Positions 9,251 through 18,683 of a stretch of DNA of 64,000 nucleotides are shown piece by piece (position 1 is the stretch's first letter; each line of letters starts with the position of its first letter). Under the pieces are notes generated by a model that had not been told where the DNA came from, did no database searches, and saw only the letters and a program-made list of their open reading frames with translations. Source of the DNA: Pseudonocardia thermophila (GTDB taxonomy: Bacteria > Actinomycetota > Actinomycetes > Mycobacteriales > Pseudonocardiaceae); the NCBI RefSeq assembly GCF_900142365.1, contig NZ_FRAP01000004.1, forward strand, positions 62,001-126,000. The letters are read 5' to 3'. Made by a program: the position numbers and the translations under genes.

Positions 9251-10164
9251 GCGGGCTCCTCGACGGGCTCGTGGCCGGTGAGCGCGACGACGACGTCGTC
9301 GAGCCGGGCCTGTTCGACCCGCAGTCCGGTGGGAACCACGCCGAGGCGGGCCAGCCGCGTGGTGACGGCGGTCAACAGCTCGCCGCGGCCGGTGATCTCC
9401 AGGTCCGGCCCGTGCCGGCGCACGGCGTCGACTTCGGGCAGCGCCCGCAGCACCGCCTCGTCGACGGGTGCGGACGGCCGGAACCGCAGCCGCTGCCCGC
9501 CGGCCAGCCCGGCGATCAGCCCGGCGGGGCTGTCCACGGCGACGACGCGGCCCGCGGAGAAGACCGCCACCCGGTCGCAGAGCCGTTCAGCCTCCTCCAT
9601 GATGTGCGTGACCAGCAGGACGGACACCCCCTCGCCGCGGATCTGCTCGATCGCCGCCCACGTGTCGCGGCGAGCCTGCGGATCGAGCCCGGTGGTCAGC
9701 TCGTCGAGGATCGCCACCCGCGGCCTGCCGACGAGCGCGAGCACGATCGACAGCCGTTGCCGCTGCCCGCCGGACAGGTCCCGGTAGAACGCGTCGCGCT
9801 TGGGGCCGAGCCCCCAGCGGTCGATCAGCTCCGCAGGATCGGCGGGGTCCTCGTAGAACGCGGCGAACAGCTCCACCGCCTCGCGGACCCGCAGCCGCTC
9901 CGGCAGCTCCCCGGCCTGCAGCTGCACGCCGAGCACGCGGCGCAGCGCCGCCCGATCGCGCTGCGGGTCCAGGCCGAGCACCGAGATCGATCCACCGTCC
10001 GGGGAGCGCAACCCCTCGATGCACTCCACGGTGGTGGTCTTACCGGTCCCGTTCGGCCCGAGGATGCCCACGATCTCCCCCTCGCCCACGTCGAACGACA
10101 CGTCGTCGACCACGACGTGGCCGCCGTAGGCCTTGCGCAGATGGCGCACCTCGATGACGGACAT
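9247..10164 (-). CDS. ABC transporter ATP-binding protein, DrrA-like
   Basis: 305 residues starting with MSVIEVRHLRKAYGG. Walker A GPNGTGKTTT near residue 40, signature DLSGGQRQRLS near 135, Walker B VAILDELTTGLD near 155, H-loop LLVTH near 190. The C-terminal ~80 residues form the extension common in DrrA-type ATPases of ABC-2 exporters. First gene of the operon; its start at 10164 faces nei2 across 93 bases, which must hold divergent promoters. In its Walker B the catalytic Glu is kept (DE). Confidence 0.93.
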   Translation of the reverse strand: MSVIEVRHLRKAYGGHVVVDDVSFDVGEGEIVGILGPNGTGKTTTVECIEGLRSPDGGSISVLGLDPQRDRAALRRVLGVQLQAGELPERLRVREAVELFAAFYEDPADPAELIDRWGLGPKRDAFYRDLSGGQRQRLSIVLALVGRPRVAILDELTTGLDPQARRDTWAAIEQIRGEGVSVLLVTHIMEEAERLCDRVAVFSAGRVVAVDSPAGLIAGLAGGQRLRFRPSAPVDEAVLRALPEVDAVRRHGPDLEITGRGELLTAVTTRLARLGVVPTGLRVEQARLDDVVVALTGHEPVEEPA

Positions 10165-10257
10165 GGCTCGATGCTGCGGCAGATGCCCCCTTCTGCGGAT
10201 CGACCGCTGCGCTGCGGGTCGGTCCACCGATCGGTTGATCCGGGCTATCGTCGGGCG

Positions 10258-11061
10258 GTGCCCGAGGGCGACACCGTCCACCTGGCCGGCACCCGGCTGC
10301 ACGCGGCGCTGTCCGGGAGGGTGCTGGTCCGCGGCGAGCTGCGGCATCCGCGGCTGGCCGGCGTCGATCTCACCGGGGCGCAGGTCCTGGGCACGGTGTC
10401 GGTCGGCAAGCACCTGTTCACGCGGTTCGCCGACGGGCGCAGCCTGCACTCGCACTTCCGCATGGACGGCGCGTGGCACCTGTACCGGCCGGGTCAGCCG
10501 TGGCGGCGACCCGCGCACGAGGCCCGCGCGGTGCTCGCCACGGCCGATCGGGTCGCCGTCGGGTTCGCGCTGCACGACCTGGAGCTGGTGCTGACCGCTC
10601 AGGAGGGCCGGCTGGTCGCGCACCTGGGCCCGGACCTGCTCGACCCGGCGTGGTCGGCCGCGCACGCCGCCGAAGCACTGCGCCGGTTCACCGCCCGTGG
10701 GTCCTCCGAGGTGGGGCTGGTGCTGACCGAGCAACGGGTGATGGCAGGCATCGGCAATCTCTACAAGTGCGAGACGTGCTTCCTCACCGGCGTCACCCCG
10801 TGGACGCTCGCACGGGACGTCCCCGATCCGGCCGCGGTGATCGCGCTGGCGCGGGAGCTGCTGCGGCGCAACGCCGGTCGGCCGCAGCAGTCCACCACCG
10901 GGCTGCTCGGCCGCGACGAGCAGCACTGGGTGTTCGAGCGCGCGGGGCGGCCGTGCCGCCGCTGCGGCACCCGGATCCGGATCGCTCCCCAAGGGGAGGG
11001 CGTGTACACGCGGCCGGTGTACTGGTGCCCGCGCTGCCAGGTGGGCCCGCAGCCGGACTGA
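10258..11061 (+). CDS. nei: DNA glycosylase/AP lyase, Fpg/Nei family (Nei2-like)
   Basis: 267 residues. The GTG start at 10258 is fixed by the catalytic N-terminus: after removal of the initiator the protein begins Pro-Glu (VPEGDTVH), the Schiff-base Pro and catalytic Glu of the family. Residues GLVLTEQRVMAGIGNLYKCE form the H2TH region, and the C-terminal zinc finger CRRCG...YWCPRCQ is complete. It excises oxidised pyrimidines in base-excision repair. Its TGA stop is part of the first TGATCA of a 12-bp repeat ladder. It converges with the ilvY-like gene. Confidence 0.93.
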   Translation: MPEGDTVHLAGTRLHAALSGRVLVRGELRHPRLAGVDLTGAQVLGTVSVGKHLFTRFADGRSLHSHFRMDGAWHLYRPGQPWRRPAHEARAVLATADRVAVGFALHDLELVLTAQEGRLVAHLGPDLLDPAWSAAHAAEALRRFTARGSSEVGLVLTEQRVMAGIGNLYKCETCFLTGVTPWTLARDVPDPAAVIALARELLRRNAGRPQQSTTGLLGRDEQHWVFERAGRPCRRCGTRIRIAPQGEGVYTRPVYWCPRCQVGPQPD

Positions 11062-11118
11062 TCAGGGCAGTGATCAGGCGGCTGATCAAGCAGGTGATCA
11101 GGTGAGTGATCAGGTCGT
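11059..11118. repeat. Five TGATCA palindromes at exact 12-bp spacing
   Basis: TGATCA occurs at 11059, 11071, 11083, 11095 and 11107, each exactly 12 bases after the previous one, with variable 6-base fillers (mostly GG-rich). The first copy contains the nei stop and the last contains the stop of the convergent ilvY-like gene. As TGATCA is its own reverse complement, each copy offers TGA on both strands. It could be a slippage-derived tandem repeat, a protein-binding ladder, or a bidirectional stop device. Units of 12 bp with full spacing regularity make chance unlikely. Confidence 0.9.
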
Positions 11119-11955
11119 GCTCCACAGCGCGGCCACGATCGGTCGGCGCAGGTCGGCCCGGCGCACGCACAGCCCGATCCGCATCGGCTCCGGGCCCGGC
11201 TCGGCGGGCACCTCGGCGAGCCGCTGCGCGACGACGCTGCTGTCGAGCACCAGCCGCGGCACGATGCCGGTGCCGTAGCCGAGCGCGGCGAGCGTCAGCA
11301 CGGCCTCGTGGCCATCGGGTTCGGCGGCGACGGCAGGCATCCGGTTGGATCTGCTCCGGAACCAGCGCTCCGCGTTCTCCCGGACCAGTCCGCGCCGGGG
11401 CAGCACGAACGGCCCGCCGAGTGGATCATGCCGCCCCGGTGCGCTGACGAACACGAGATCGGTGCTGGTGACCGTGCGGACGAGCATCGACTGCGGCACC
11501 CGGTCGGGCACCCCGGCGACGACGGCGTCGACCGAGCCCTCGTCGAGCCGGGCCAGCGCCGCGGCGGCGTCACCGGTGCGCAGATCGACCGTGACGAGCG
11601 GGTGCGCGGCGCGCAGCGGCGCGAGCAGATCGGGCAGCAGTGCCTGGCAGGCCGTGACGGTGGCGAAGATCCGCAGGGTGCCGGAGAGATCGCCGGGGGC
11701 CGGGTTCCCGGCGCGGAACGCCGCCCAGGCCTGGGTGACCTCCTCGACGTAAGCGCGGAACCGCTGCCCGGCCGGGGTGAGCGCGACCCCGCGCGGTCCG
11801 CGGTCGAGCAGCCGCTGCCCGGCCCGCGCCTCGAGCCGCTGGACGGTGCGCGTCAACGTGGACGGGCTGACGTGGCAGTCCAGGCTGGTGCGGCCGAAGT
11901 TCAGGGTGCTGCACAGGTGGAGGAACAGCTGCAGCTCCGTCTGCTCGTCGGGCAC
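11110..11955 (-). CDS. ilvY: LysR-family regulator, IlvY-like
   Basis: 281 residues from a GTG. The N-terminus (LQLFLHLCSTLNFGRTSLDCHVSPSTLTRTVQRLEA, split here as LQLFLHLCSTLNFGRTS and VSPSTLTRTVQRLEA) follows E. coli IlvY closely, including HVSPSTL in the recognition helix. The effector domain keeps FATVTACQALLP and the GHEAVLTLAALGYG region matching IlvY. IlvY activates ilvC in response to acetolactate or acetohydroxybutyrate. It is divergent from the ilvC-like gene with 86 bases between starts, the classic ilvYC layout, which supports the assignment. An ilvY of this kind is uncommon in actinobacteria, so horizontal acquisition with its target is possible. Confidence 0.85.
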   Translation of the reverse strand: MPDEQTELQLFLHLCSTLNFGRTSLDCHVSPSTLTRTVQRLEARAGQRLLDRGPRGVALTPAGQRFRAYVEEVTQAWAAFRAGNPAPGDLSGTLRIFATVTACQALLPDLLAPLRAAHPLVTVDLRTGDAAAALARLDEGSVDAVVAGVPDRVPQSMLVRTVTSTDLVFVSAPGRHDPLGGPFVLPRRGLVRENAERWFRSRSNRMPAVAAEPDGHEAVLTLAALGYGTGIVPRLVLDSSVVAQRLAEVPAEPGPEPMRIGLCVRRADLRRPIVAALWSTT

Positions 11956-11988
11956 GTCGACCTGGGCCTTCCGTGATCTGCAACGCTG

Positions 11989-12013
11989 CGCGCCGTTTCT
12001 TGCGCTTGGCGCG
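11989..12013. promoter_or_regulatory. Candidate IlvY operator between ilvY and ilvC
   Basis: The 86-base divergent intergenic region contains CGCGCC at 11989-11994 and GGCGCG at 12008-12013, an inverted repeat separated by 13 bases, a spacing compatible with LysR sites. A second GC-rich half (CAACGCTGCG) sits just upstream. The operator role is inferred from position only. Confidence 0.35.
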
Positions 12014-12041
12014 GGATGCTAGCCGGCCCTAGAACCGGGGC

Positions 12042-13510
12042 ATGCAACCCGACCTGCAGTCCACGGTGTTCGAACTGGAGACGATCGACGTGCCCGACGG
12101 CACCGAGACCGTCCTGCGCGGGGGCCGGCACCTGTTCGGCCTCCTCCCGGCGGCGTTCGCCGGGATCTCGTCGACGGCGTCATCGGCTGGGGCCCGCAGG
12201 GCCGCGCCCAGGCGCTCAACCTGCGCGACTCGCTCGCCGGCACCGGCATCGCGGTGCGGGTCGGGCTGCGGCCGGGCTCGTCCTCGGCCGCCGACGCCCG
12301 CGCCCACGGCTTCACCGAGGCTGACGGCACGCTCGGCGACTGGTTGGAGATCGTCGCCGCGAGCGATCTGGTGCTGCTGCTCATCGCCGACGCTGCGCTG
12401 GCCGCCCACCACGAGGAGGTGTTCGCCGCGCTGCAGCCGGGCGCCACCATCGGGCTCTCGCACGGTTTCCTGCTCGGTCACCTGCGGGAGATCGGCAGCG
12501 ACTTCCCGCCAGGGCACCCGGTGATCGCGGTGTGCCCGAAGGGCATGGGCGACTCGGTGCGCCGGCTCTACGAGCAGGGCAGACAGATCAACGGCGCCGG
12601 GATCAACGCCAGCATCGCCGTGCACGCCGATCCCGACGGGACGGCGACCGACCAGGCACTGGCGTGGTCGGTGGCGCTCGGCTCGCCGTACACGTTCGCC
12701 ACGACGCTTCAGAGCGAGTACCTCTCCGACGTCGTCGGGGAGCGCGCGGTGCTGCTCGGGGCCGTGCACGGGATGGTGGAGGCGTTGTGGCGGCACTTCC
12801 GCATCGCCGGCGACGATCCCGTCAGTGCCTACGAGCGGTCGTGCGAGAACGTGACCGGCCCGATCGCGCGCACGATCTCGGCGGCCGGGCTCGACGGTGT
12901 GCGGAACGCCCTCGACGACACCGGTCGGGCGGTGTTCGACCGCGCCTACAGCGCCGCCTACGGTCCGGCGCGCGAGCTGGTCGCGGAGATCTACGACGAG
13001 GTCGCCGACGGCACCGAGCTGCGCAGCGTGATCCTGGCCGAGGCGCGGCTGGCGCAGCGGCCGATGTCCCCGATCGCGGGCTCACCGATGTGGGCGGTCG
13101 CCCCGCAGGTGCGGGAGCGGCGCGGCACCCGAGAGGCGGCGATCGACCCACTCACCGCGGGCGTGTTCGTGGCGACGATGGCCGCGCAGGTCGACGAGTT
13201 CCGCCACCGCGGGCACCCGTGGTCGGAGATCGTCAACGAGACGATCATCGAGGCGGTCGACTCGCTGCTGCCGTACATGCACGCCCGCGACGTCGCGTAC
13301 ATGGTGGACAACTGCTCGCGCACCGCGCGGTTGGGTGCCAGGCGGTGGGGCCCGCGGTTCCAGGCGGCGTACGAGCAGATCGCGCTCCCCCGCGCCACGG
13401 ACGAGCCGGACGTGGAACTGGTGGCGGCGTTCACCGCACATCCGGTGCACGCGGCCCTGGCCACGGCCGCGAAGCTGCGCCCGCCCGTGGACATCGGCGT
13501 GCCCGCCTGA
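12042..13510 (+). pseudogene. ilvC: Ketol-acid reductoisomerase, plant-type (class II), frameshifted
   Basis: The first ~42 codons (ATG 12042, through GGRHLFGLLPAAFAGI) and the rest of the protein (VIGWGPQGRAQALNLRDS onward, ending at 13510) lie in different frames. Between the last in-frame Ile (12165-12167) and the Gly codon at 12176 there are 8 bases where the plant enzyme has 3 codons, so one base is missing. Downstream every catalytic feature is intact: SHGFLLGH, CPKGMG, metal-binding SDVVGERA and WSEIVNETIIEAVDSL. The sequence follows plant acetohydroxy acid isomeroreductase much more closely than short bacterial class I enzymes. A downstream GTG at 12254 would miss the NADPH-binding loop. 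Either a pseudogene, a sequencing error or a recoded gene. It catalyses the second step of valine/isoleucine synthesis. Confidence 0.85.
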
Positions 13511-13539
13511 CCGACCGCTTCCGCAGGCCCTTGACAGCG

Positions 13540-13587
13540 ACGAACGGCACTCTCGTCAGCAGTGGTGCTCACGAAAGTGCCGTTCGT
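13540..13587. terminator. Palindromic intergenic repeat, copy 1 (likely bidirectional terminator)
   Basis: 22-base arms at 13540-13561 and 13566-13587 with 2 mismatches and a 4-base loop. The arm begins ACGAACGGCACT. It lies between the convergent ilvC and pspA genes and closely matches the copy at 36655-36702. It could act as a terminator on either strand, though there is no T tract. Confidence 0.8.
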
Positions 13588-13614
13588 AGGGTTCCGGGTC
13601 CGGACCGGACCGGG

Positions 13615-14421
13615 TCAGGCGGTGCCGGTCTGCTTGTTCAGGTTCGGGTTCGGCGCGCTCGCGGCCTGGTCGCCCGCGGCGACCTGCGGGGTGACCGAGC
13701 CGCCGTGCAGCGACGCCCGGATCTGCTCCAGGCGGCTGGCGCCGGCCATGTCGACCGAGGCCTGCTGCACCTCGAGCATGCGGGCCTGCACGGAGTTCTG
13801 CGCGAGCTCGCCGGCACCGATCGCGTTGGCGTAGCGGCGCTCGATCTTCTCGCGCACCTCCTCCAGGGAGGGCGTGTTGCCGGGCGCGGCCAGCTCGCTC
13901 ATCTGCTGCAGCGAGCGGGCGGCCTGCTCCTGCATCTTCGCCTGCTCGAGCTGGCTGAGCAGCTTGGTGCGCTCGGCGATCTTCTGCTGCAGCGCCAGCG
14001 AGTTGCGCTCCACGGCCGCCTTGGCCTGCGCGGCGGCCTGGATCGCCTGGTCGTGCAGGGTCTTGAGGTCTTCGACCGACTGCTCGGCGGCGACCAGCTG
14101 GGACGCGAACGCCTGCGCAGCCTGCTCGTACTGCTGCGCCTTCGCCTCGTCGCCCGCGGCCCGGGCCTGGTCGGCCAGCACGAGCGACTGGCGCGCGGAG
14201 GCCTGCAGCTTCTCGACCTCACCGAGCTGCCGGTTGAGCTTCATCTCCAGCTGGCGCTGGTTGCCGATGACCGCCGCCGCCTGCTGCGACAGGGCCTGGT
14301 GCTGCCGCTGCGCCTCCTCGATGGCCTGCTGGATCTGCACCTTGGGATCGGCGTACTCGTCGACCTTGGACGAGAACAGCGCCATCAGGTACTTCCAGGC
14401 CTTCACGAACGGGTTGGCCAT
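13615..14421 (-). CDS. pspA: PspA/IM30 (ESCRT-III-like) membrane stress protein
   Basis: 268 residues starting [20 protein letters not shown]. The short amphipathic N-terminal helix is followed by almost uninterrupted alpha-helical coiled coil to about residue 225 (repeated Gln/Ala/Glu heptads), then a flexible tail. PspA family proteins polymerise on damaged inner membrane and protect the proton gradient; the M. tuberculosis counterpart (35-kDa antigen, Rv2744c) lies directly after clgR, as here. The 249-base gap between clgR and pspA leaves room for a separate promoter. Assignment is secure. Confidence 0.93.
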   Translation of the reverse strand: MANPFVKAWKYLMALFSSKVDEYADPKVQIQQAIEEAQRQHQALSQQAAAVIGNQRQLEMKLNRQLGEVEKLQASARQSLVLADQARAAGDEAKAQQYEQAAQAFASQLVAAEQSVEDLKTLHDQAIQAAAQAKAAVERNSLALQQKIAERTKLLSQLEQAKMQEQAARSLQQMSELAAPGNTPSLEEVREKIERRYANAIGAGELAQNSVQARMLEVQQASVDMAGASRLEQIRASLHGGSVTPQVAAGDQAASAPNPNLNKQTGTA

Positions 14422-14670
14422 CTTCCGCCTCTTTCCGGGTGCCGTCTGTCACCGCTGCCTACGCCGCTGCCCGGCCGCCGGTGTCTCCCCCATCGTGGCA
14501 TCGCACCGGCCCGGCTTCCACCACACCGGGACGATATCGGGGATCTTCCCGAGACCGTGTACGGGGCGACCCGGAGGGCCAGGCTACCCGGTTCGGCCGG
14601 CACCGGTCCCGCAGAACGGGGGCGTGCGAGGATCCCGTCGGTCGGATCGACGGAGCCCCGAGCGAGCGGG

Positions 14671-15078
14671 TCAGGCGGCGACGCAGACCGCGGACGCGCC
14701 CTTCTCGCCGGCCCGGCTGGGCACCACGGGACTGACGGGCGCGGCCGGACGCGACTCGACCGGGGTGTCCGCCAGGACGAGCCTGCGGTCGCGGTGATCC
14801 GTGCGGTGGTCGTTGCGGAAGCCGACCGGGAAGCGCGGCGCGGAGGACGCACCGATCGCGCCCGCCGCGTCGACGAGCAGGTCGGCGAGGCTCACGTCGA
14901 GGGCCTCGCAGATCGCCGCGAGCAGCTCCGACGACGGCTCCTTGCGCCCGCGCTCGACCTCCGAGAGGTACCCGAGGCTGACGCGCGCGTTGCGCGAGAC
15001 GTCGCGCAGCGTGCGCTTGCGGGCGGTGCGCAACCGACGCAGGCTGTCGCCGATCGCCTCGCGCATCAGCAGCGCCAT
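14671..15078 (-). CDS. clgR: XRE-family regulator ClgR
   Basis: 135 residues from an ATG at 15078 preceded by GGGAGG with a 5-base spacer; a longer frame start at 15162 lacks such support. HTH at about residues 8-60: [36 protein letters not shown]. This is the ClgR pattern; ClgR activates clp protease genes and, in mycobacteria, pspA. The C-terminus ends in VCVAA, resembling the Ala-Ala tail by which ClgR itself is degraded by Clp. Gene order pgsA-clgR-pspA agrees. The cinA gene often found between pgsA and clgR in other actinobacteria is absent. Confidence 0.9.
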   Translation of the reverse strand: MALLMREAIGDSLRRLRTARKRTLRDVSRNARVSLGYLSEVERGRKEPSSELLAAICEALDVSLADLLVDAAGAIGASSAPRFPVGFRNDHRTDHRDRRLVLADTPVESRPAAPVSPVVPSRAGEKGASAVCVAA

Positions 15079-15196
15079 GCGTACCTCCCAGAGCTCGTGC
15101 AGCCGGCGGGACGCCGGTGGGGTCAACCGTACCGAGAACCGGACGATCGCGTCGCCGGGCACACGCGGATCCGCTGTCCGCCCACGGCGAACGCGC

Positions 15197-15796
15197 TCAC
15201 CCGGCCGGCGCCGCCGAGCGCAGCCGGATCGCCCGCAGGACGTAGTCGATCCCGGTCGCGACGGTGAGCACCACAGCCATCATCATCAACGCCCAGCGGG
15301 CGCCTTCGACCAGGTCGGATCCGCCGACCAGCTCGGGCAGCGGAAGCACGTACAGTCCGATCGCGACGGTCTGGACGAGGGTCTTCGCCTTGCCGCCGCG
15401 GCTGGCCGGGATGATCCCGTGACGCAGCACGGCGAACCGCAGCAGCGTGATCCCGATCTCACGCCCGAGGATCACCACGGTGATCCACCACGGGAGCAGG
15501 TGCAGGGCCGAGAGCCCCATCAGGGCCGTGCCCATGAGCGCCTTGTCGGCGATCGGATCGGCGATGGTGCCGAAGGCGGTGACGAGCCCGCGGCGGCGGG
15601 CCAGCTCGCCGTCGAACCGGTCGGTGACCGCGGCGGCGACGAAGATCGTGAACGCGCCGAGCCGCCAGTCGACGTCCTGGCCGGAGTGGGCGAACAGCGC
15701 CCACGCGAACACCGGGACCAGGAGCAGTCGCAGAACGGTGAGGACGTTCGCGATGTTGAGCACCGGGGGCGGTTCGGCGCCCGTGGGCGAGCTCAT
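15197..15796 (-). CDS. pgsA: CDP-diacylglycerol-glycerol-3-phosphate 3-phosphatidyltransferase family
   Basis: 199 residues, a membrane protein with about five hydrophobic segments. The CDP-alcohol phosphotransferase motif D-G-x2-A-R-x8-G-x3-D-x3-D is complete at residues 62-84 (DG...AR...G...D...D). It makes phosphatidylglycerophosphate, precursor of phosphatidylglycerol and cardiolipin. Its ATG overlaps the rimO stop by 4 bases (ATGA), so the two are coupled. Equivalent to pgsA3 in mycobacteria by position; a related CDP-alcohol substrate cannot be excluded. Confidence 0.9.
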   Translation of the reverse strand: MSSPTGAEPPPVLNIANVLTVLRLLLVPVFAWALFAHSGQDVDWRLGAFTIFVAAAVTDRFDGELARRRGLVTAFGTIADPIADKALMGTALMGLSALHLLPWWITVVILGREIGITLLRFAVLRHGIIPASRGGKAKTLVQTVAIGLYVLPLPELVGGSDLVEGARWALMMMAVVLTVATGIDYVLRAIRLRSAAPAG

Positions 15797-17292
15797 CCGG
15801 AACCCGAGGCGACGGCAGGTGCCCGCGCCGGCAGCGTGCTGCGCGGGACGAACTCGTACGGTTCGACCACGAGATCGGCGCCCGCGCTGCCGGTGACGAC
15901 ACCGCGGACGAGATCACCGACCTGCAGCTCGGCCACCTCCACCTGACCGTCGAGCAGGACGACCTCGCCGTCGACCTCCGGGGCCTGGTGCGCGGCTCGC
16001 CCGGTCGCCTCGCCGTCCCCCACGCTCTCCACCAGCACGGTGACCTCGGCGCCCTCGCGCTCCTCGGCCCGCTGGTTGATCAGCTCGTCGGCGAGCGCGG
16101 TGATCCGTTCCACGCGCTCGGCCACCACCTCGGGATCGATCTTGTCCGGGTAGCCGGCGGCCTCGGTGCCGTCCTCGTCGGAGTAGCCGAAGACGCCGAC
16201 CGCGTCGAGCCGCGCCTCGGTGAGGAACGCCTCCAGCTCGGCGAGGTCCTCCTCGGTCTCGCCGGGGAACCCGACGATGAAGTTGCTGCGGATGCCGGCC
16301 TCGGGGTTGAGCGCCCGGATGCGGGCGCACAGATCGAGGAAGTCGGCGCGCGAGCCGAACCGGCGCATGCGCCGCAGCACCGGGGCACTCGCGTGCTGGA
16401 ACGACAGGTCGAAGTAGGGCGCGACGCCCGGTGTGGTCGCGATGGCCTGGATCAGGTCCGGCCGCATCTCGGCGGGCTGCAGGTACGACACCCGCACGAC
16501 GTCGATGCCGGGCACGTTGGCCAGCCGCGGAAGCAGGCGGGCGAGCGCGCGTCCGCCGCCGGGCAGATCCTTGCCGTAGGAGGTGGAGTTCTCGCTGACC
16601 AGCACGATCTCGCGTACGCCCTGCGTGCCCAGCCACGCCGCCTCGGCGACGACGTCGTCCGGCGGGCGGGAGACGAACGCGCCCCGGAACGACGGGATCG
16701 CGCAGAACGCGCATTTGCGGTCGCAGCCCGAGGCGAGCTTGACGTTCGCGACCGGGCCGCCCTTGAGCCGGGTGCGGGCGAGCCCGCTCATCCAGCCGTG
16801 GCCCGGGACCGCCACCTCCGCCGCGGCCGCCGGGCGCTCCACCGGTGTGATCGGCAGCAGCGTGCGCCGGTCGACCGGGATGTGCGGCTCCGGCGCGTGC
16901 CCGTCGAGGAGGTCGACGAGGCGTTCGGCCAGGTCCGGGTAGGCGTCGAAGCCGAGCACCGCGTCGGCCTCGGGAAGGCTGTCGGCCAGCTCCTTGCCGT
17001 AGCGCTCCGCGAGGCAGCCGACCGCGACGACCTTCGCGCCGTGTTCCTTCGCCACGTCCGAGGCGGCGAGCAGCGTGTCGATCGAGTCCTTCTTGGCCTG
17101 TTCGATGAACCCGCAGGTGTTCACGATGATCACGTCGGCCGCGACGCCGTCCGGGTTGTCGTCGGGATCGACATCGACGAGCTCCCAGCCGCTGCCCTCC
17201 AGCCGACCGGCGATCTCCTCGGAGTCCACCTCGTTGCGAGCGCAGCCCAGGGTGAGCACGGCAGCTCGCCGCGGTGCGGGCAGATCAGACAC
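15793..17292 (-). CDS. rimO: Ribosomal protein S12 methylthiotransferase RimO
   Basis: 499 residues from a GTG. N-terminal UPF0004 domain with its cluster cysteines ([25 protein letters not shown]), then the radical-SAM domain with CDRKCAFC near residue 190 and a C-terminal TRAM domain from about 420. The LGCARNxVDSE signature separates RimO from MiaB. It adds a methylthio group to Asp88 of ribosomal protein S12. First gene of the rimO-pgsA pair and divergent from the argA-like gene. Confidence 0.95.
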   Translation of the reverse strand: MSDLPAPRRAAVLTLGCARNEVDSEEIAGRLEGSGWELVDVDPDDNPDGVAADVIIVNTCGFIEQAKKDSIDTLLAASDVAKEHGAKVVAVGCLAERYGKELADSLPEADAVLGFDAYPDLAERLVDLLDGHAPEPHIPVDRRTLLPITPVERPAAAAEVAVPGHGWMSGLARTRLKGGPVANVKLASGCDRKCAFCAIPSFRGAFVSRPPDDVVAEAAWLGTQGVREIVLVSENSTSYGKDLPGGGRALARLLPRLANVPGIDVVRVSYLQPAEMRPDLIQAIATTPGVAPYFDLSFQHASAPVLRRMRRFGSRADFLDLCARIRALNPEAGIRSNFIVGFPGETEEDLAELEAFLTEARLDAVGVFGYSDEDGTEAAGYPDKIDPEVVAERVERITALADELINQRAEEREGAEVTVLVESVGDGEATGRAAHQAPEVDGEVVLLDGQVEVAELQVGDLVRGVVTGSAGADLVVEPYEFVPRSTLPARAPAVASGSG

Positions 17293-17366
17293 GCCCTACA
17301 GCGTATGTGAAGCAGGTCGCCGCAGCCTGCGGCGGTCTGCGGCAGGTCCGCAATAGGGTGCACGTC

Positions 17367-17861
17367 GTGGGAATCGCGGTACGGCGGGCCCGCACACCCG
17401 ACGTGCGGACGATCAAGCAGCTGGTGGACCACTACGCGGGCAAGGTGCTGCTCGCGAAGGAGATCATCACCCTCTACGAGTCGGTCCAGGAGTTCTTCGT
17501 GGCCGAGGTCGACGGTGAGGTCGTCGGCTGCGGCGCGCTGCACGTCATGTGGGAGGACCTCGGCGAGGTCCGCACCGTGGCCGTGCGCCCGGACATGGCC
17601 GGGCGCGGGATCGGGCACGCGATCGTCTCGGCGCTGATCGACCAGGCGCGCGAGCTGGGCCTGCAGCGGCTGTTCGTGCTGACCTTCGAGAAGCAGTTCT
17701 TCTCCCGGCACGGGTTCGAGGAGATCGACGGCACCCCGGTGGAGCCGGACGTGTTCGCCGCGATGCTGCGCTCGTACGACGCCGGTGTGGCCGAGTTCCT
17801 CGATCTCGCGCACGTCAAGCCGAACACCCTCGGCAACGTGCGGATGCTGCTGCACCTGTAG
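17367..17861 (+). CDS. argA: N-acetylglutamate synthase-like GNAT (ArgA type)
   Basis: About 164 residues. Start chosen at the GTG at 17367 (VGIAVRRARTPDV); another GTG at 17358 is possible. Acetyl-CoA loop RTVAVRPDMAGRGIGHAIV, then LFVLTFEKQFFSRHGFEEID. This matches the short actinobacterial N-acetylglutamate synthase (Rv2747 type), which sits in the same position between rimO/pgsA and ftsK in mycobacteria. It would start arginine biosynthesis by acetylating glutamate. Confidence 0.85.
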   Translation: MGIAVRRARTPDVRTIKQLVDHYAGKVLLAKEIITLYESVQEFFVAEVDGEVVGCGALHVMWEDLGEVRTVAVRPDMAGRGIGHAIVSALIDQARELGLQRLFVLTFEKQFFSRHGFEEIDGTPVEPDVFAAMLRSYDAGVAEFLDLAHVKPNTLGNVRMLLHL

Positions 17862-17879
17862 GTCCCTATCCTCGCGGGC

Positions 17880-18680
17880 GTGCCCTTCTCGCCGGTCTGG
17901 CGCAGGCCCGCGCCGCAGCTGCGGTCGTGGGTCAGCTCCTACGCGGGTTACCGCCTCGAAGCGGGGCCGCGGGGCGTGCACCAGGGCGTCGCGTCCGGGC
18001 ACCTGACGCTGATCCTGTGCGTGGACGGCGCCGTCGAGGTGCTGGCGAACGCCGACCCGGCCAAGCCCCCGGGCCGCTACCCGGCGATGGTCGCGGGGCT
18101 GGCCGCGGCCCCGGCCCGGATCGCGACCGGCGAGGCGCAGACCGGCGTGCAGCTGGACCTGACCTGGGAGGGCGCACGAGCGCTGCTCGGCGTGCCGGCC
18201 GCGGAGCTGGCGGGCGACTCGGTGGACCTGCACGCTGTGCTCGGCCGCCGCTGCGCCCGCCTGCTGGACCGGCTCGCGACGGCCCCGGACTGGCCCGCCC
18301 GGTTCGCGGTGCTCGACCAGGAGCTCGCCGCGCTGGCCGACGTAGAGCGCCTGGCCGGGGTGCGGCCGCAGGTCCAGCGGGCCGCGCGGATGATCCGAGC
18401 GGGCCGCGGGGTGGTGCGGATCGCCGACGTCGCCGAGGAGATCGGCTGGAGCCGCCGCCACCTCACCGACCTGTTCCGCCGCGAGATCGGGCTCGGGCCC
18501 AAGACGATGGCCCGGGTGGTGCGGTTCGAGCGCGTGTGCGCCCGGCTGCGCCGCCCCGACCGGCCCGGCCTCGCCACGGCCGCGGCCGACGGCGGCTACG
18601 TCGACCAGGCGCACCTCGCGCGCGACTTCCGGGAGCTGGCCGGGATCACCGCGACGGAGTGGCTCGCCGAGCGGTCCTGA
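17880..18680 (+). CDS. AraC-family transcriptional regulator
   Basis: 266 residues from a GTG at 17880. The N-terminal ~150 residues form a DUF6597-like sensing domain (PAPQLRSWVSSYAGYRLE). The C-terminus has the two-HTH AraC module (VVRIADVAEEIGWSRRHLTD, RREIGLGPKTMARVVRFER, GGYVDQAHLARDFRELAGIT). It starts 18 bases after the argA-like gene on the same strand and ends against ftsK, the convergent neighbour, with 3 bases between stops. Target unknown. Confidence 0.87.
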   Translation: MPFSPVWRRPAPQLRSWVSSYAGYRLEAGPRGVHQGVASGHLTLILCVDGAVEVLANADPAKPPGRYPAMVAGLAAAPARIATGEAQTGVQLDLTWEGARALLGVPAAELAGDSVDLHAVLGRRCARLLDRLATAPDWPARFAVLDQELAALADVERLAGVRPQVQRAARMIRAGRGVVRIADVAEEIGWSRRHLTDLFRREIGLGPKTMARVVRFERVCARLRRPDRPGLATAAADGGYVDQAHLARDFRELAGITATEWLAERS

Positions 18681-18683
18681 CCG

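Noticed and set aside
11059..11118. Repeat ladder as a CRISPR array
   Set aside because: Repeat unit is 6 bases with 6-base fillers, far too short, and no cas gene is present.
12254..13510. Shorter ilvC starting at the downstream GTG
   Set aside because: It would lack the NADPH-binding GxGxxG loop and the conserved N-terminus that is visible in the other frame.
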